A stretch of DNA of 35,224 bases, from positions 1-35,224 of the forward strand of contig NZ_LPNR01000061.1 of the NCBI RefSeq assembly GCF_019266065.1, written 5' to 3'. The notes under the pieces were generated by a model that saw only the letters and a list, made by a program, of their open reading frames with translations, had not been told where the DNA came from and ran no database searches. The first letter of the stretch is position 1, and each line of letters begins with the position of its first letter. The stretch is from Nocardia sp. MH4 (GTDB lineage Bacteria; Actinomycetota; Actinomycetes; Mycobacteriales; Mycobacteriaceae). Both the position numbers and the translations under genes were made by a program. Shown here one piece after another: positions 14,980 through 21,800 of the stretch.

Positions 14980-16437
14980 TCAGATGCCGAGGACGAGCTT
15001 GGCGGTGGTGAAGTAGATGATCAGGCCGGTGGCGTCGACCAGGGTGGTGACCATCGGGGCCGAGACCACGGCGGGGTCGATGCGGAACTTCTTGGCCAGC
15101 AACGGCATCGTGCCGCCGATGGTGGCGGCCCAGCCGCAGATGATGACCAGGGTGATGGCGACGACGACGGCGATCTTGGGGCCGACGAACAGCGTGCCGA
15201 TCAGCAGGCCGGCCGCGGCGAGCATGCTGCCGAGCACCAGGCCGACCCGGCATTCCCGCCAGATCACCTTGAACAGGTCCGACACCCGCACCTCGCCGAC
15301 GGCCAGGGCGCGCACACACGCCGTCGCGGCCTGCGCGCCCGCATTGCCGCCCGCGCCGATCAGCAGCGGGATGAACAGCGCCAGGCTGGCCGCCTGCTCG
15401 AGCGTGGTGGAGAAGACGTCGGTGACGCTGACGGTCAGTGTGGCGGCGAACAACAGCAGCATCAGCCACAGCGCCCGGTAGCGCGCCAGCTGGAACACCT
15501 TGGCGGCCATGTAATGGCCCTCCCACGGCGCCGAACCGGCCTGCTTGGCCACGTCCTCGCTGTCGGCGGCCTCGAGCACCTCCATCGCGTCATCGATGGT
15601 GAGCAGCCCGACGACCCGGTCCTCGCTGTCGACGACGACCAGGTTGATGTCGTTGGTGGAACTCATCAGGCGCGCGGCCTTCTCGGCGGAGTCGGTGGCC
15701 CGCGCGAACGCCGGTTCGGTGACGACCAGCTCCGACACCATCGCGTCCGGCGCATGCAGGACCAGCTCGCGCAGTTCGACGATGCCGGTGAGCCGACGAC
15801 CACAGTCGACGACCGGCAGGGTGTACACCGTCTCGGCGTTGCCGCCCTTGGCGCGCACCCAGGCCAGCGCCTGCGCGACGGTCAGATTATCCGGCAGCGC
15901 GACGACTTCCGGCGTCATGTACAGCCCGACCGAGCCCTCCGGGTAGCCCAGCAGCGCGGCGGTCATCCGGCGCTCGCGCGGGCTCAGCCCGGCCAGCACC
16001 TTCTTGGCGACCTTGGCGGGCGCCTCGTGCAGCATGCGGGCGCGGTCGTCGGGGTCCATCGCCTCGACCAGATCGCGAAAGCTCTTCTCGCGCAGGCCCT
16101 GCAGGATCTGCTGCTGGTCGACCGGCTCGAGTTCCTCGAACACGGTGATCGCGCGATCCTTGTCGAGCAGCCGGAACACGACGCCCGCCTGCACGGCGTC
16201 CATCCGGGCCAGCGCGTCGGCGATGACATGCGGCGGGCGGTTGTCGAGCCACTCCATGGCGCCGTCGACCCGGTGGGTCTCGACGAGGTGGCGCACCGAT
16301 TCCGACAGAATCTCCAGCGCCTCGGTCACCGAATGATCATCGGCGCCGGAGCGGTGGTGCTGCTGCGGCGAATCCGCTTCCGGCACAGCGGAATCGGCGG
16401 CTACGTGACGGGCTTCGACGAGGTCGATCTGCGACAT
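14980..16437 (-). CDS. mgtE: Magnesium channel/transporter MgtE
   Basis: A 485-residue inner-membrane Mg2+ channel. Domain order: an N-terminal extension, the MgtE N domain (about 50-160), two CBS domains (about 165-285), then five membrane helices (about 310-485). Pore-family signatures are seen: GNAGAQAATACVRALA in the membrane part and, near the end, VDATGLIIYF with the conserved acidic residue of the Mg2+ path. In this family the N and CBS domains sense cytoplasmic Mg2+ and close the pore. ATG 16437 is preceded by agagga at about 8 nt. The 355-bp untranslated stretch upstream and a short reading frame in it suggest regulated expression. Confidence 0.96.
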   Translation of the reverse strand: MSQIDLVEARHVAADSAVPEADSPQQHHRSGADDHSVTEALEILSESVRHLVETHRVDGAMEWLDNRPPHVIADALARMDAVQAGVVFRLLDKDRAITVFEELEPVDQQQILQGLREKSFRDLVEAMDPDDRARMLHEAPAKVAKKVLAGLSPRERRMTAALLGYPEGSVGLYMTPEVVALPDNLTVAQALAWVRAKGGNAETVYTLPVVDCGRRLTGIVELRELVLHAPDAMVSELVVTEPAFARATDSAEKAARLMSSTNDINLVVVDSEDRVVGLLTIDDAMEVLEAADSEDVAKQAGSAPWEGHYMAAKVFQLARYRALWLMLLLFAATLTVSVTDVFSTTLEQAASLALFIPLLIGAGGNAGAQAATACVRALAVGEVRVSDLFKVIWRECRVGLVLGSMLAAAGLLIGTLFVGPKIAVVVAITLVIICGWAATIGGTMPLLAKKFRIDPAVVSAPMVTTLVDATGLIIYFTTAKLVLGI

Positions 16438-16792
16438 GGGAGAGTCCTCTGGCGCGACAGCGCGCATGCCTGCGGCCTGGCCGCGGGGATGCTACGTGAG
16501 TGAATCGGGAGACGGTGTTGTCCACCGCGGGCGTCCACCGCCACAGCCGTCACGCACAGCCGAAGGAAATCAACCGGGAATCAGCGAGAGAGCGAAGGGG
16601 CGACGCCGCGCGGCCTTCGACTGGGGGGTTCGCTGCGCATCGCAACACCACCTCCTCGTCGTCGCTGCAGGCCATCGCCAGTGCAGATCGCTCGGAGTAC
16701 CCACCCGGGCACACCCTTCCACCTGCAGGGTACATGCGGAGCCCAGACGTTTCATCTTTACACCGACGTACCACTGGTCACAGTGACCTCGA
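16438..16792 (-). other. Long leader region of mgtE
   Basis: 355 bp with no conserved gene. Read on the minus strand it holds a possible -10 (TAAAGAT, around 16754-16761), then two interlocking inverted repeats: gtaccc/gggtac (16697-16702 with 16728-16733) and ctgcagg/cctgcag (16665-16671 with 16722-16728). It then holds a short Pro/Arg-rich reading frame at 16640-16581, then about 140 nt to the mgtE start. A leader of this length ahead of a Mg2+ channel is compatible with Mg2+-dependent control. I could not match it to the M-box consensus, so I do not call a riboswitch. Confidence 0.4.
16581..16640 (-). CDS. Possible leader peptide (19 aa, Pro/Arg-rich) upstream of mgtE
   Basis: ATG at 16640 opens a 19-codon frame, MRSEPPSRRPRGVAPSLSR, ending in TGA. 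A strong ribosome site (aggaggt) lies about 9 nt upstream. The peptide carries a Pro-Pro pair and three further Arg/Pro clusters, the character of Mg2+-sensing leader peptides such as enterobacterial MgtL, with no sequence homology claimed. It lies about 140 nt ahead of mgtE on the same strand. A frame this short can arise by chance. Confidence 0.28.
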   Translation of the reverse strand: MRSEPPSRRPRGVAPSLSR

Positions 16793-16797
16793 TCACA
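16782..16797 (-). promoter_or_regulatory. CRP/GlxR-like box ahead of mgtE
   Basis: On the minus strand tgtgatcgaggtcact is TGTGA-N6-TCACT, one base from the symmetrical CRP/GlxR box TGTGA-N6-TCACA. It overlaps a perfect ggtcac-a-gtgacc palindrome (16776-16788) and the end of the TetR gene, about 20-30 bp upstream of the possible mgtE -10. This position suits an activator. Such boxes also occur by chance. Confidence 0.35.
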
Positions 16798-17374
16798 TCG
16801 CGGGCGGCAATCCGGCGACCACCGTGTCGACCGCCTGCTCGGCAAGGCGCCACACCTCGGCGCGATCGAGATGGCGCAGCGGCCCCCGCAACGCCAGCTC
16901 GGCGAAGCCGTGCACGGTGGACCAGCAGCTCCAGGTCGCCGCCGGACGAGCGGCGGGCGCCAGATCACCGACGTGGACCATCATGTCGAGCGCGTCGGCG
17001 AGGGCCAGGTAGGCGGGCGAGTCGAGCACCGACTCCGGCGAGGTGTCGCCCGCGCCGAAGAACGCGACGGCGAACCAGCCCGGCTCGGCCAGCGCGAAGG
17101 CGATATAGCCGAGGCCGACGGCGCGCAGGCTGTCGCGCGGGGTGGCCAGGCGCCGGTCGGTGGCCATCCCGGTCGCCATCGCGGCCTCGATCGCCGCCGA
17201 CACCGCGCGCAGCAGCGCCTGCCGGTCCGGAAAGTGCCGGTAGGCGGCGTTCGGCGTGACGCCGACCCGGCGGGTGACCTCGCGGATCGTCAGCGCGTCG
17301 GGACCACCGGCCCGGGTGAGCTCCAGCCCGGCCTCGACGAGCGCGGCGGCGAGATCGCCGTGGTGATACGCCAA
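16793..17374 (-). CDS. TetR-family regulator with WHG-type C-terminal domain
   Basis: A 193-residue repressor starting at TTG 17374. This start is chosen because ggagggag lies 8 nt before it, the protein then begins LAYHHGDLAAALVEAGL as in many TetR_N proteins, and an upstream ATG at 17419 would place the operator inside the gene. The helix-turn-helix is at about 20-60 (TRRVGVTPNAAYRHFPDRQALL). The C-terminal part contains STVHGFAEL, the hallmark of the WHG domain (PF13305). It is divergent from the DUF899 gene at 17455 across a 39-bp inverted repeat, so it probably represses that gene and itself. The ligand is unknown. Confidence 0.9.
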   Translation of the reverse strand: MAYHHGDLAAALVEAGLELTRAGGPDALTIREVTRRVGVTPNAAYRHFPDRQALLRAVSAAIEAAMATGMATDRRLATPRDSLRAVGLGYIAFALAEPGWFAVAFFGAGDTSPESVLDSPAYLALADALDMMVHVGDLAPAARPAATWSCWSTVHGFAELALRGPLRHLDRAEVWRLAEQAVDTVVAGLPPAM

Positions 17375-17397
17375 CCCTTGAGCTCCCTCCGACCGAA

Positions 17398-17436
17398 GTG
17401 TACGGTGTGAACATATCAAATGTGCACGCCGTACAC
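17398..17436. promoter_or_regulatory. Large inverted-repeat operator of the TetR/DUF899 pair
   Basis: gtgtacggtgtgaacatat (17398-17416) and aaatgtgcacgccgtacac (17418-17436) are inverted copies, 16 of 19 positions matching, around a single c. The site ends 18 bp before the DUF899 start codon and begins 23 bp upstream of the TTG start of the regulator, so binding would block both promoters. A repeat this long may hold two repressor dimers. Confidence 0.8.
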
Positions 17437-17454
17437 ATTCAAGGAGTGGCCCTC

Positions 17455-18141
17455 ATGACCGCATTGCCGACCATCGTCGATCGCGACACCTGGCAGGCCG
17501 AGCTCGACAAGCTCCGGATCAGAGAGAAGGCCGCGACGCGCGAACTCGACGCCGTCGCCGCGCAGCGACGGCGCCTGCCCGCCGTCGAACTGCCCCCGTA
17601 CACGCTCGAAGCCGAAGACGGGAGCGCTGTTCCGCTCGCCGAGGTCTTCGACGGGAAGTCCCAGCTGATCACCTATCACCACATGTGGACCGACGGAAAC
17701 ACCTGGCAGTGCCCCGGCTGCACCGGCCTCACCGCGCAGTACGCCCGGCTGGACTTCCTCGCCGCCTACGACGCGCGCTTCGTCATCGTGACCCAGGGCC
17801 CGATCGAGGAGGCTCTCGCCTACAAGCGCCGCGTCGGCAACACGATGACGTGGTACTCCACCCATGACAGCCCGTTCGGCGCCGACATGGGCGCGGGCCC
17901 GGGCGCGGGCTTCGCGGTCAACACCTTCCTGCGCGACGGCGACACCGTCTACCGCAGCTGGCACACCGACGGCCGCGGCACCGAACAGCTCGCCTACACC
18001 TTCGGCCTGATCGACGCGCTCCCCTACGGCAGGCAGGAGGAATGGCAGGACAGCCCCGAGGGCTGGCCGCAGTCACCGACCTACAGCCGCTGGCCCAGCT
18101 CCCAGGACATCGCCGCCTCCTACGGCGACCCGAACGTCTGA
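17455..18141 (+). CDS. DUF899 thioredoxin-like protein
   Basis: A 228-residue cytoplasmic protein of the DUF899 family, which has a thioredoxin/AhpC-like fold. Family features: the N-terminal DRDTWQAELDKLRIREKAATRELDA region (in parts), LPPYTLEAEDG, a YHHMWTDG segment followed by WQCPGCTGLTAQ with a CPGC pair, and the central FVIVTQGP and WYSTHDSPFGADMG segments. The C-terminus has GRGTEQLAYTFGLIDALPYG. The exact reaction is not established; a thiol or peroxide-related role is suggested by the fold. ATG 17455 follows aaggag. It is controlled by the divergent TetR through the 39-bp operator, which points to induction by some toxic or redox-active compound. The 3' end overlaps the convergent HAD-like gene by 22 bp. 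Confidence 0.9.
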   Translation: MTALPTIVDRDTWQAELDKLRIREKAATRELDAVAAQRRRLPAVELPPYTLEAEDGSAVPLAEVFDGKSQLITYHHMWTDGNTWQCPGCTGLTAQYARLDFLAAYDARFVIVTQGPIEEALAYKRRVGNTMTWYSTHDSPFGADMGAGPGAGFAVNTFLRDGDTVYRSWHTDGRGTEQLAYTFGLIDALPYGRQEEWQDSPEGWPQSPTYSRWPSSQDIAASYGDPNV

Positions 18142-18653
18142 CCCGCCGCGTAGAGATCCGCGCGGATCACCCGCTCGACCGCGGGCCAGTCCGGCGTGTG
18201 ACACAGCCAGTCCGGCGCGGGCGCGGCCTGCGCGCCGAACAGGTACAGCCGCGGCACCAGCCCGCGCAGCGCCGCGTGCACGTCGAGGCGGTCGTCGATC
18301 ATGTGAGTGATGCCCAATTCCGCGCAGTGCGGCGCCTTGTCGGCGCGGGTGCGACAGAACCGCAGGTGCTCGCGCGGGATGCCGGTGCGCGCGGCGAAAT
18401 CGTGGTGATCGAGCCACTGCCTGGTGCGTTCCTCGATCCGCGGGCCGCATTTGGAGATCACCCAGGCGTTGCCGCCGAAGCGGGTCACCAGGCGGGCCAG
18501 CGCGTCGAAGGCGTGCGGAGTGGGCGGGGTGCTCATCGCCTCGGCGAAGCCGCCGGACAGGAAGACCGTGTCCGCGGCACCCGGCGCGAGCGCCGCCCCC
18601 TGGATGACCCGGCCGAAGTCCACGCCGAGGCGTGGTTGTCGCATATCGTTCAT
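18120..18653 (-). CDS. HAD-superfamily-like protein
   Basis: A 177-residue soluble protein. It begins with LGVDFGRVIQG, where Asp is placed like the HAD nucleophile but the usual second Asp of DxD is replaced by Gly (DFG). AWVISKCGPRIEERT fits motif II, KAPHCAELGITHMIDDRLDVHAAL gives a Lys and the DD pair of motif IV, and LYLFG follows. The lost second Asp suggests altered or no phosphatase activity, although a related group of actinobacterial proteins has the same look. ATG 18653 is preferred (tgagag upstream); ATG 18644 is possible. The gene faces the DUF899 gene and overlaps its end by 22 bp. Confidence 0.78.
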   Translation of the reverse strand: MNDMRQPRLGVDFGRVIQGAALAPGAADTVFLSGGFAEAMSTPPTPHAFDALARLVTRFGGNAWVISKCGPRIEERTRQWLDHHDFAARTGIPREHLRFCRTRADKAPHCAELGITHMIDDRLDVHAALRGLVPRLYLFGAQAAPAPDWLCHTPDWPAVERVIRADLYAAGQTFGSP

Positions 18654-18832
18654 ACGGCTCTCAGCATGCCCGCCCGCGACGGCCCCGCCAAGCGAATAAC
18701 CGCCGGTCCGGGATTCAGCGCGCCGAGCGTTCAATAGTTGCCTCGGTGCGCGGCAGTGGGAAAAGTGGGCAGGGCAGCCGCGGTGCGAGGCGCCGCGACC
18801 TCCGGCTCGATCATCACACTGAGGAGAATCAC

Positions 18833-19825
18833 GTGCGCTTCGGCATCTTCGTCCCCCAGGGCTGGCGGCTCGACCTGGTCGGTATCGAACCGGCGGACCA
18901 GTGGGCGGTGATGCGCGAGCTCGCCCAGCGGTTCGATACGGGCACCGACTGGGAATCCCTCTGGGTCTACGACCACTTCCACACCGTGCCGGTGCCGACC
19001 AACGAGGCCACCCACGAGGCGTGGACCCTGATGTCGGCGTTCGCGGCCAGCACCTCCCGCGTGCGGCTCGGGCAGATGTGTACCGCCATGAGCTACCGCA
19101 ACCCCGCCTACCTGGCCAAGGTGGCCGCCACCGTCGACCTGATCTCGGGCGGCCGGGTGGAGATGGGCATCGGCGGCGGGTGGTACGAACACGAGTGGCG
19201 CGCTTACGGTTACGGCTTCCCGCCGGCCGGTGAGCGACTCGGCCGCCTGGACGAGGGTGTGCAGATCTTCCGGCAGGCCTGGCGGACCGGCCGGGCCACC
19301 CTCGACGGGAAGTACTACCAGGTCGACGATGCGATCGTGCACCCGAAGCCGTTGCAGGAGAACGGCATTCCGATCTGGATCGCCGGCGGCGGCGAGAAGA
19401 AGACGCTGCGGATCGCCGCGACGTACGCCGATTACACCAACTTCAGTGGCGAACCGGCGGAATTCACCCGCAAGTCGGAGATCCTGCGCCAGCACTGCGC
19501 CGAGGTCGGCACCGATTTCGACGCGATCACCCGCAGCGCCAACTTCAACGCCATCATCGGCAGCACCGAATCCGAAGTCCAGGAACGCCTTTCCGCCGTC
19601 ATCGACCGCTACACCCCGTTCCTGGGCGCCGACGAGGCCAAGGCCCGCGTGCACGAGCAGTTCGACACCAGCGCCGCCGTCGGCACCCCCGAGCAGATCA
19701 TCGAACGCCTCACCGCCGTCCAGGATCTCGGCCTCGACTACGCCATCTGCAACTTCCCCGAGGCCGCCTACGACACCTCCGGCATCGAACTCTTCGAACG
19801 CGAAGTCCTGCCCGCCCTCCGCTGA
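18833..19825 (+). CDS. LLM-class F420/flavin-dependent oxidoreductase
   Basis: A 330-residue luciferase-like TIM-barrel oxidoreductase. It starts VRFGIFVPQGW at a GTG with gaggag 6 nt upstream. Family features: the SLWVYDHF segment with the conserved Asp-His, RVRLGQMCTAMSYRNPAYLAK, the cofactor-binding ISGGRVEMGIGGGWYEHEW, and IPIWIAGGGEKKTLRIAA. The sequence best fits the large actinobacterial set that uses deazaflavin F420 (TIGR03560-like); FMN is possible. The substrate is unknown. The gene stands alone, divergent from the HAD-like gene across about 180 bp. Confidence 0.92.
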   Translation: MRFGIFVPQGWRLDLVGIEPADQWAVMRELAQRFDTGTDWESLWVYDHFHTVPVPTNEATHEAWTLMSAFAASTSRVRLGQMCTAMSYRNPAYLAKVAATVDLISGGRVEMGIGGGWYEHEWRAYGYGFPPAGERLGRLDEGVQIFRQAWRTGRATLDGKYYQVDDAIVHPKPLQENGIPIWIAGGGEKKTLRIAATYADYTNFSGEPAEFTRKSEILRQHCAEVGTDFDAITRSANFNAIIGSTESEVQERLSAVIDRYTPFLGADEAKARVHEQFDTSAAVGTPEQIIERLTAVQDLGLDYAICNFPEAAYDTSGIELFEREVLPALR

Positions 19826-20087
19826 ACCACCCGGGCCCCCGCGATCGCTTCGCCGACCCACAGGAGCGACGCGGGGGCGGATCGAGCTCGCCGCTCCGGC
19901 GAGCCGCCCGCACCACCTCGGTCGGTCTCGACATCCCACAGCTGCTCCCCGTCGCCGTGGCGCCCGGTGATGCGCTGGTCGGCGATGTTGCTGACGGTGG
20001 TCGTCGCATCGACGGACGCCGCCCCGAGGTCGGTCCCCACCGGGCCCCGACATCTCCTCCGGCCGTGGCGATTCCACTCGTGTGGCC
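19826..20087. other. Intergenic region, possible gene remnant on minus strand
   Basis: No recognised gene. On the minus strand a frame from about 20097 runs without stop past the LLM gene end. Its middle part (about 20040-19915) has G or C at nearly every third position and reads TDLGAASVDATTTVSNIADQ in part, then a WDVETD segment. That looks like real coding sequence, but there is no clear start and the rest of the frame is poor. It may be a decayed small gene. I assign no function. Confidence 0.25.
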
Positions 20088-20158
20088 TTGACCACATCGG
20101 CAGTCCGACGCTATGGTCTCACGCCAGTACTTGGACGTGCGTTCAGTTGGACGCATGT
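20088..20158 (+). promoter_or_regulatory. Promoter and inverted repeat ahead of the GH5 gene
   Basis: TTGACC (20088-20093), 18 bp, TATGGT (20112-20117) is the best sigma-A-like promoter in the window and reads toward the GH5 gene. Directly after the expected start lies acgtgcgt (20135-20142), 8 bp, acgcatgt (20151-20158): an inverted repeat with 7 of 8 pairs, overlapping two copies of ttggacg 16 bp apart (20131 and 20147). This is a likely operator position. Confidence 0.5.
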
Positions 20159-20182
20159 CTACCAGTGGATCGAGGAACACTG

Positions 20183-21700
20183 ATGGCGAGAGCGGGCATT
20201 CGACGGCGGCGAGGGCCGGGGCGATCGCCGAGGTGGGTGGCGGCGTTCGCGCTGGCGATCGGCATGATCGTGAGCGGCGCGATCGCGCCCGCGAGTGCGG
20301 AGCCGGGAGTGACACCGCTGCGGGCGCAGGGGGCGGCACTGGTGGACGGATTCGGGCGGACCGTGCTGCTGCACGGAGTGAACACCGTCGACAAGGACGC
20401 GCCGTATCTGCAACCCGGTGACGGGTTCGCCCTGAGCGACGACGCGGCGGCGCTGCTCGCCCGGCACGGGTTCAACACCGTGCGGCTCGGGGTGTCCTTC
20501 GACGGACTGATGCCGACCGAGGGCGTGGTCGACACGGCCTATCTCGATCGCGTCGAGGCGGTGGTGGATACCCTTGCCGCACAAGGGATCTACACCCTGC
20601 TCGACAATCATCAGGACGGGTTGTCGCAGATCTGGGGCGGCAACGGCTTTCCCGAGTGGGCGATCCGGGCCAGGCCGGGCGACGGCGAGCCGAATCCCGG
20701 CTTCCCGCTGTACTACCTGATGCCGAGCATGAACGCCGGGTGGGACGAGGTCTGGAACAACACCTACGGCGTCCTCGATCATCTCGGGACCGCCCTCGGC
20801 GCCCTCGCCGAGCGGATGAACGGGCGCGCGAGCGTGCTCGGGATCGAACTGCTCAACGAACCCTGGCCCGGCACACCGTTTCTCACCTGCTTCCCGGACG
20901 GCTGCCCGGACTTCGACGCCGAGTACCAGCGCGCGCTGCAACGGCTGACCGACGCGGTGCGGGCGCGCAACGGCGCGGTGCCGGTGTTCTGGGAGCCGAA
21001 CGTGACCTGGAACGAGACGATGCCCAGCCATCTGGGCAAGAATCCGCCGATCACCAGCCCGAACATCGTGTTCTCCCCGCACGACTACTGCATCCCCAGC
21101 CAGCTCGCCATCTACCTCGGACTGTCCGAGGAACTGCGGGCGGTGTGCCCGGTGCAGCAGGACAAGACCTGGTCCAACATCGACTCCTTCACCGACCGCA
21201 CCGACATCCCGACCCTCGTCACCGAATTCGGCGACGGCGACCCGACCGTGTTGCGCAACACCACCGCCCGCGCCGACGAGCGCTTCATCGGCTGGCACTA
21301 CTGGCATTTCCGCGGCACCGGCGCGGACCCCTTCCACGGTGATCTCGGCCGCAAACTGGTCCGCACCTACCCTCGCGCCACCGCGGGCATCCCGGAGGCG
21401 ATGGTGTTCGATTCGGCGACCGGCGATTTCGCCTACCGCTACCGGCCGGCAGCCGCGTCGGCCCCGACCGAGATCTATGTCTCCGACCTGGCCCTGCCCG
21501 ACACCTACGAGGTACAGGTCAGCGGCGGCCGGGTGACCTCGTCGACCGGAGCGCGGGTGGTCACCGTGGAAGCCGACGGCACCGCACCGGTCACCGTCCG
21601 CATCCACCGCCCCGGATCGCAGGGTGCCGAGTTGCCCGACGGCAGCGGCACCGGCTCGGCATCGGGCCTGCCACGCATCCTCACCGGTTCGGCGGGGTAG
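20183..21700 (+). CDS. Secreted glycoside hydrolase family 5, endoglycoceramidase-like
   Basis: A 505-residue exported glycosidase. The Arg-rich signal peptide ends ASA at residue 39. The barrel (about 45-395) contains RLGVSFDGLMPTEG, LLDNHQDG, ELLNEPWPG with acid/base Glu226, and VTEFGDGD with nucleophile Glu348. These are GH5 motifs in the form and spacing seen in endoglycoceramidases of Rhodococcus, which cut glycosphingolipids between sugar and ceramide. The C-terminal part (about 410-490) is beta-rich, as in that subfamily, and ends with a Gly/Ser tail. ATG 20183 follows cgaggaa. The enzyme would act outside the cell on host or environmental glycolipids. Other GH5 glycolipid glycosidases are the alternative. 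Confidence 0.9.
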   Translation: MARAGIRRRRGPGRSPRWVAAFALAIGMIVSGAIAPASAEPGVTPLRAQGAALVDGFGRTVLLHGVNTVDKDAPYLQPGDGFALSDDAAALLARHGFNTVRLGVSFDGLMPTEGVVDTAYLDRVEAVVDTLAAQGIYTLLDNHQDGLSQIWGGNGFPEWAIRARPGDGEPNPGFPLYYLMPSMNAGWDEVWNNTYGVLDHLGTALGALAERMNGRASVLGIELLNEPWPGTPFLTCFPDGCPDFDAEYQRALQRLTDAVRARNGAVPVFWEPNVTWNETMPSHLGKNPPITSPNIVFSPHDYCIPSQLAIYLGLSEELRAVCPVQQDKTWSNIDSFTDRTDIPTLVTEFGDGDPTVLRNTTARADERFIGWHYWHFRGTGADPFHGDLGRKLVRTYPRATAGIPEAMVFDSATGDFAYRYRPAAASAPTEIYVSDLALPDTYEVQVSGGRVTSSTGARVVTVEADGTAPVTVRIHRPGSQGAELPDGSGTGSASGLPRILTGSAG

Positions 21701-21706
21701 TCGTGT

Positions 21707-21744
21707 CGTCGCTGCGCCGCCACTTCCCCGGCAGCGCAGCGACG
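21707..21744. terminator. Hairpin between GH5 gene and DUF2252 gene
   Basis: cgtcgctgcgc (21707-21717) and gcgcagcgacg (21734-21744) form a perfect 11-bp stem with a 16-nt loop in the 100-bp gap between convergent genes. No T-tract. Confidence 0.5.
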
Positions 21745-21800
21745 ATGCCGACCGTCCGAGACGCCGTCACCGGTCACGCGTCCCGACGTGCCTCACGGGA

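Noticed and set aside
16438..16792. An M-box (Mg2+) riboswitch ahead of mgtE
   Set aside because: I could not find the conserved M-box core segments. Only unspecific inverted repeats are visible.
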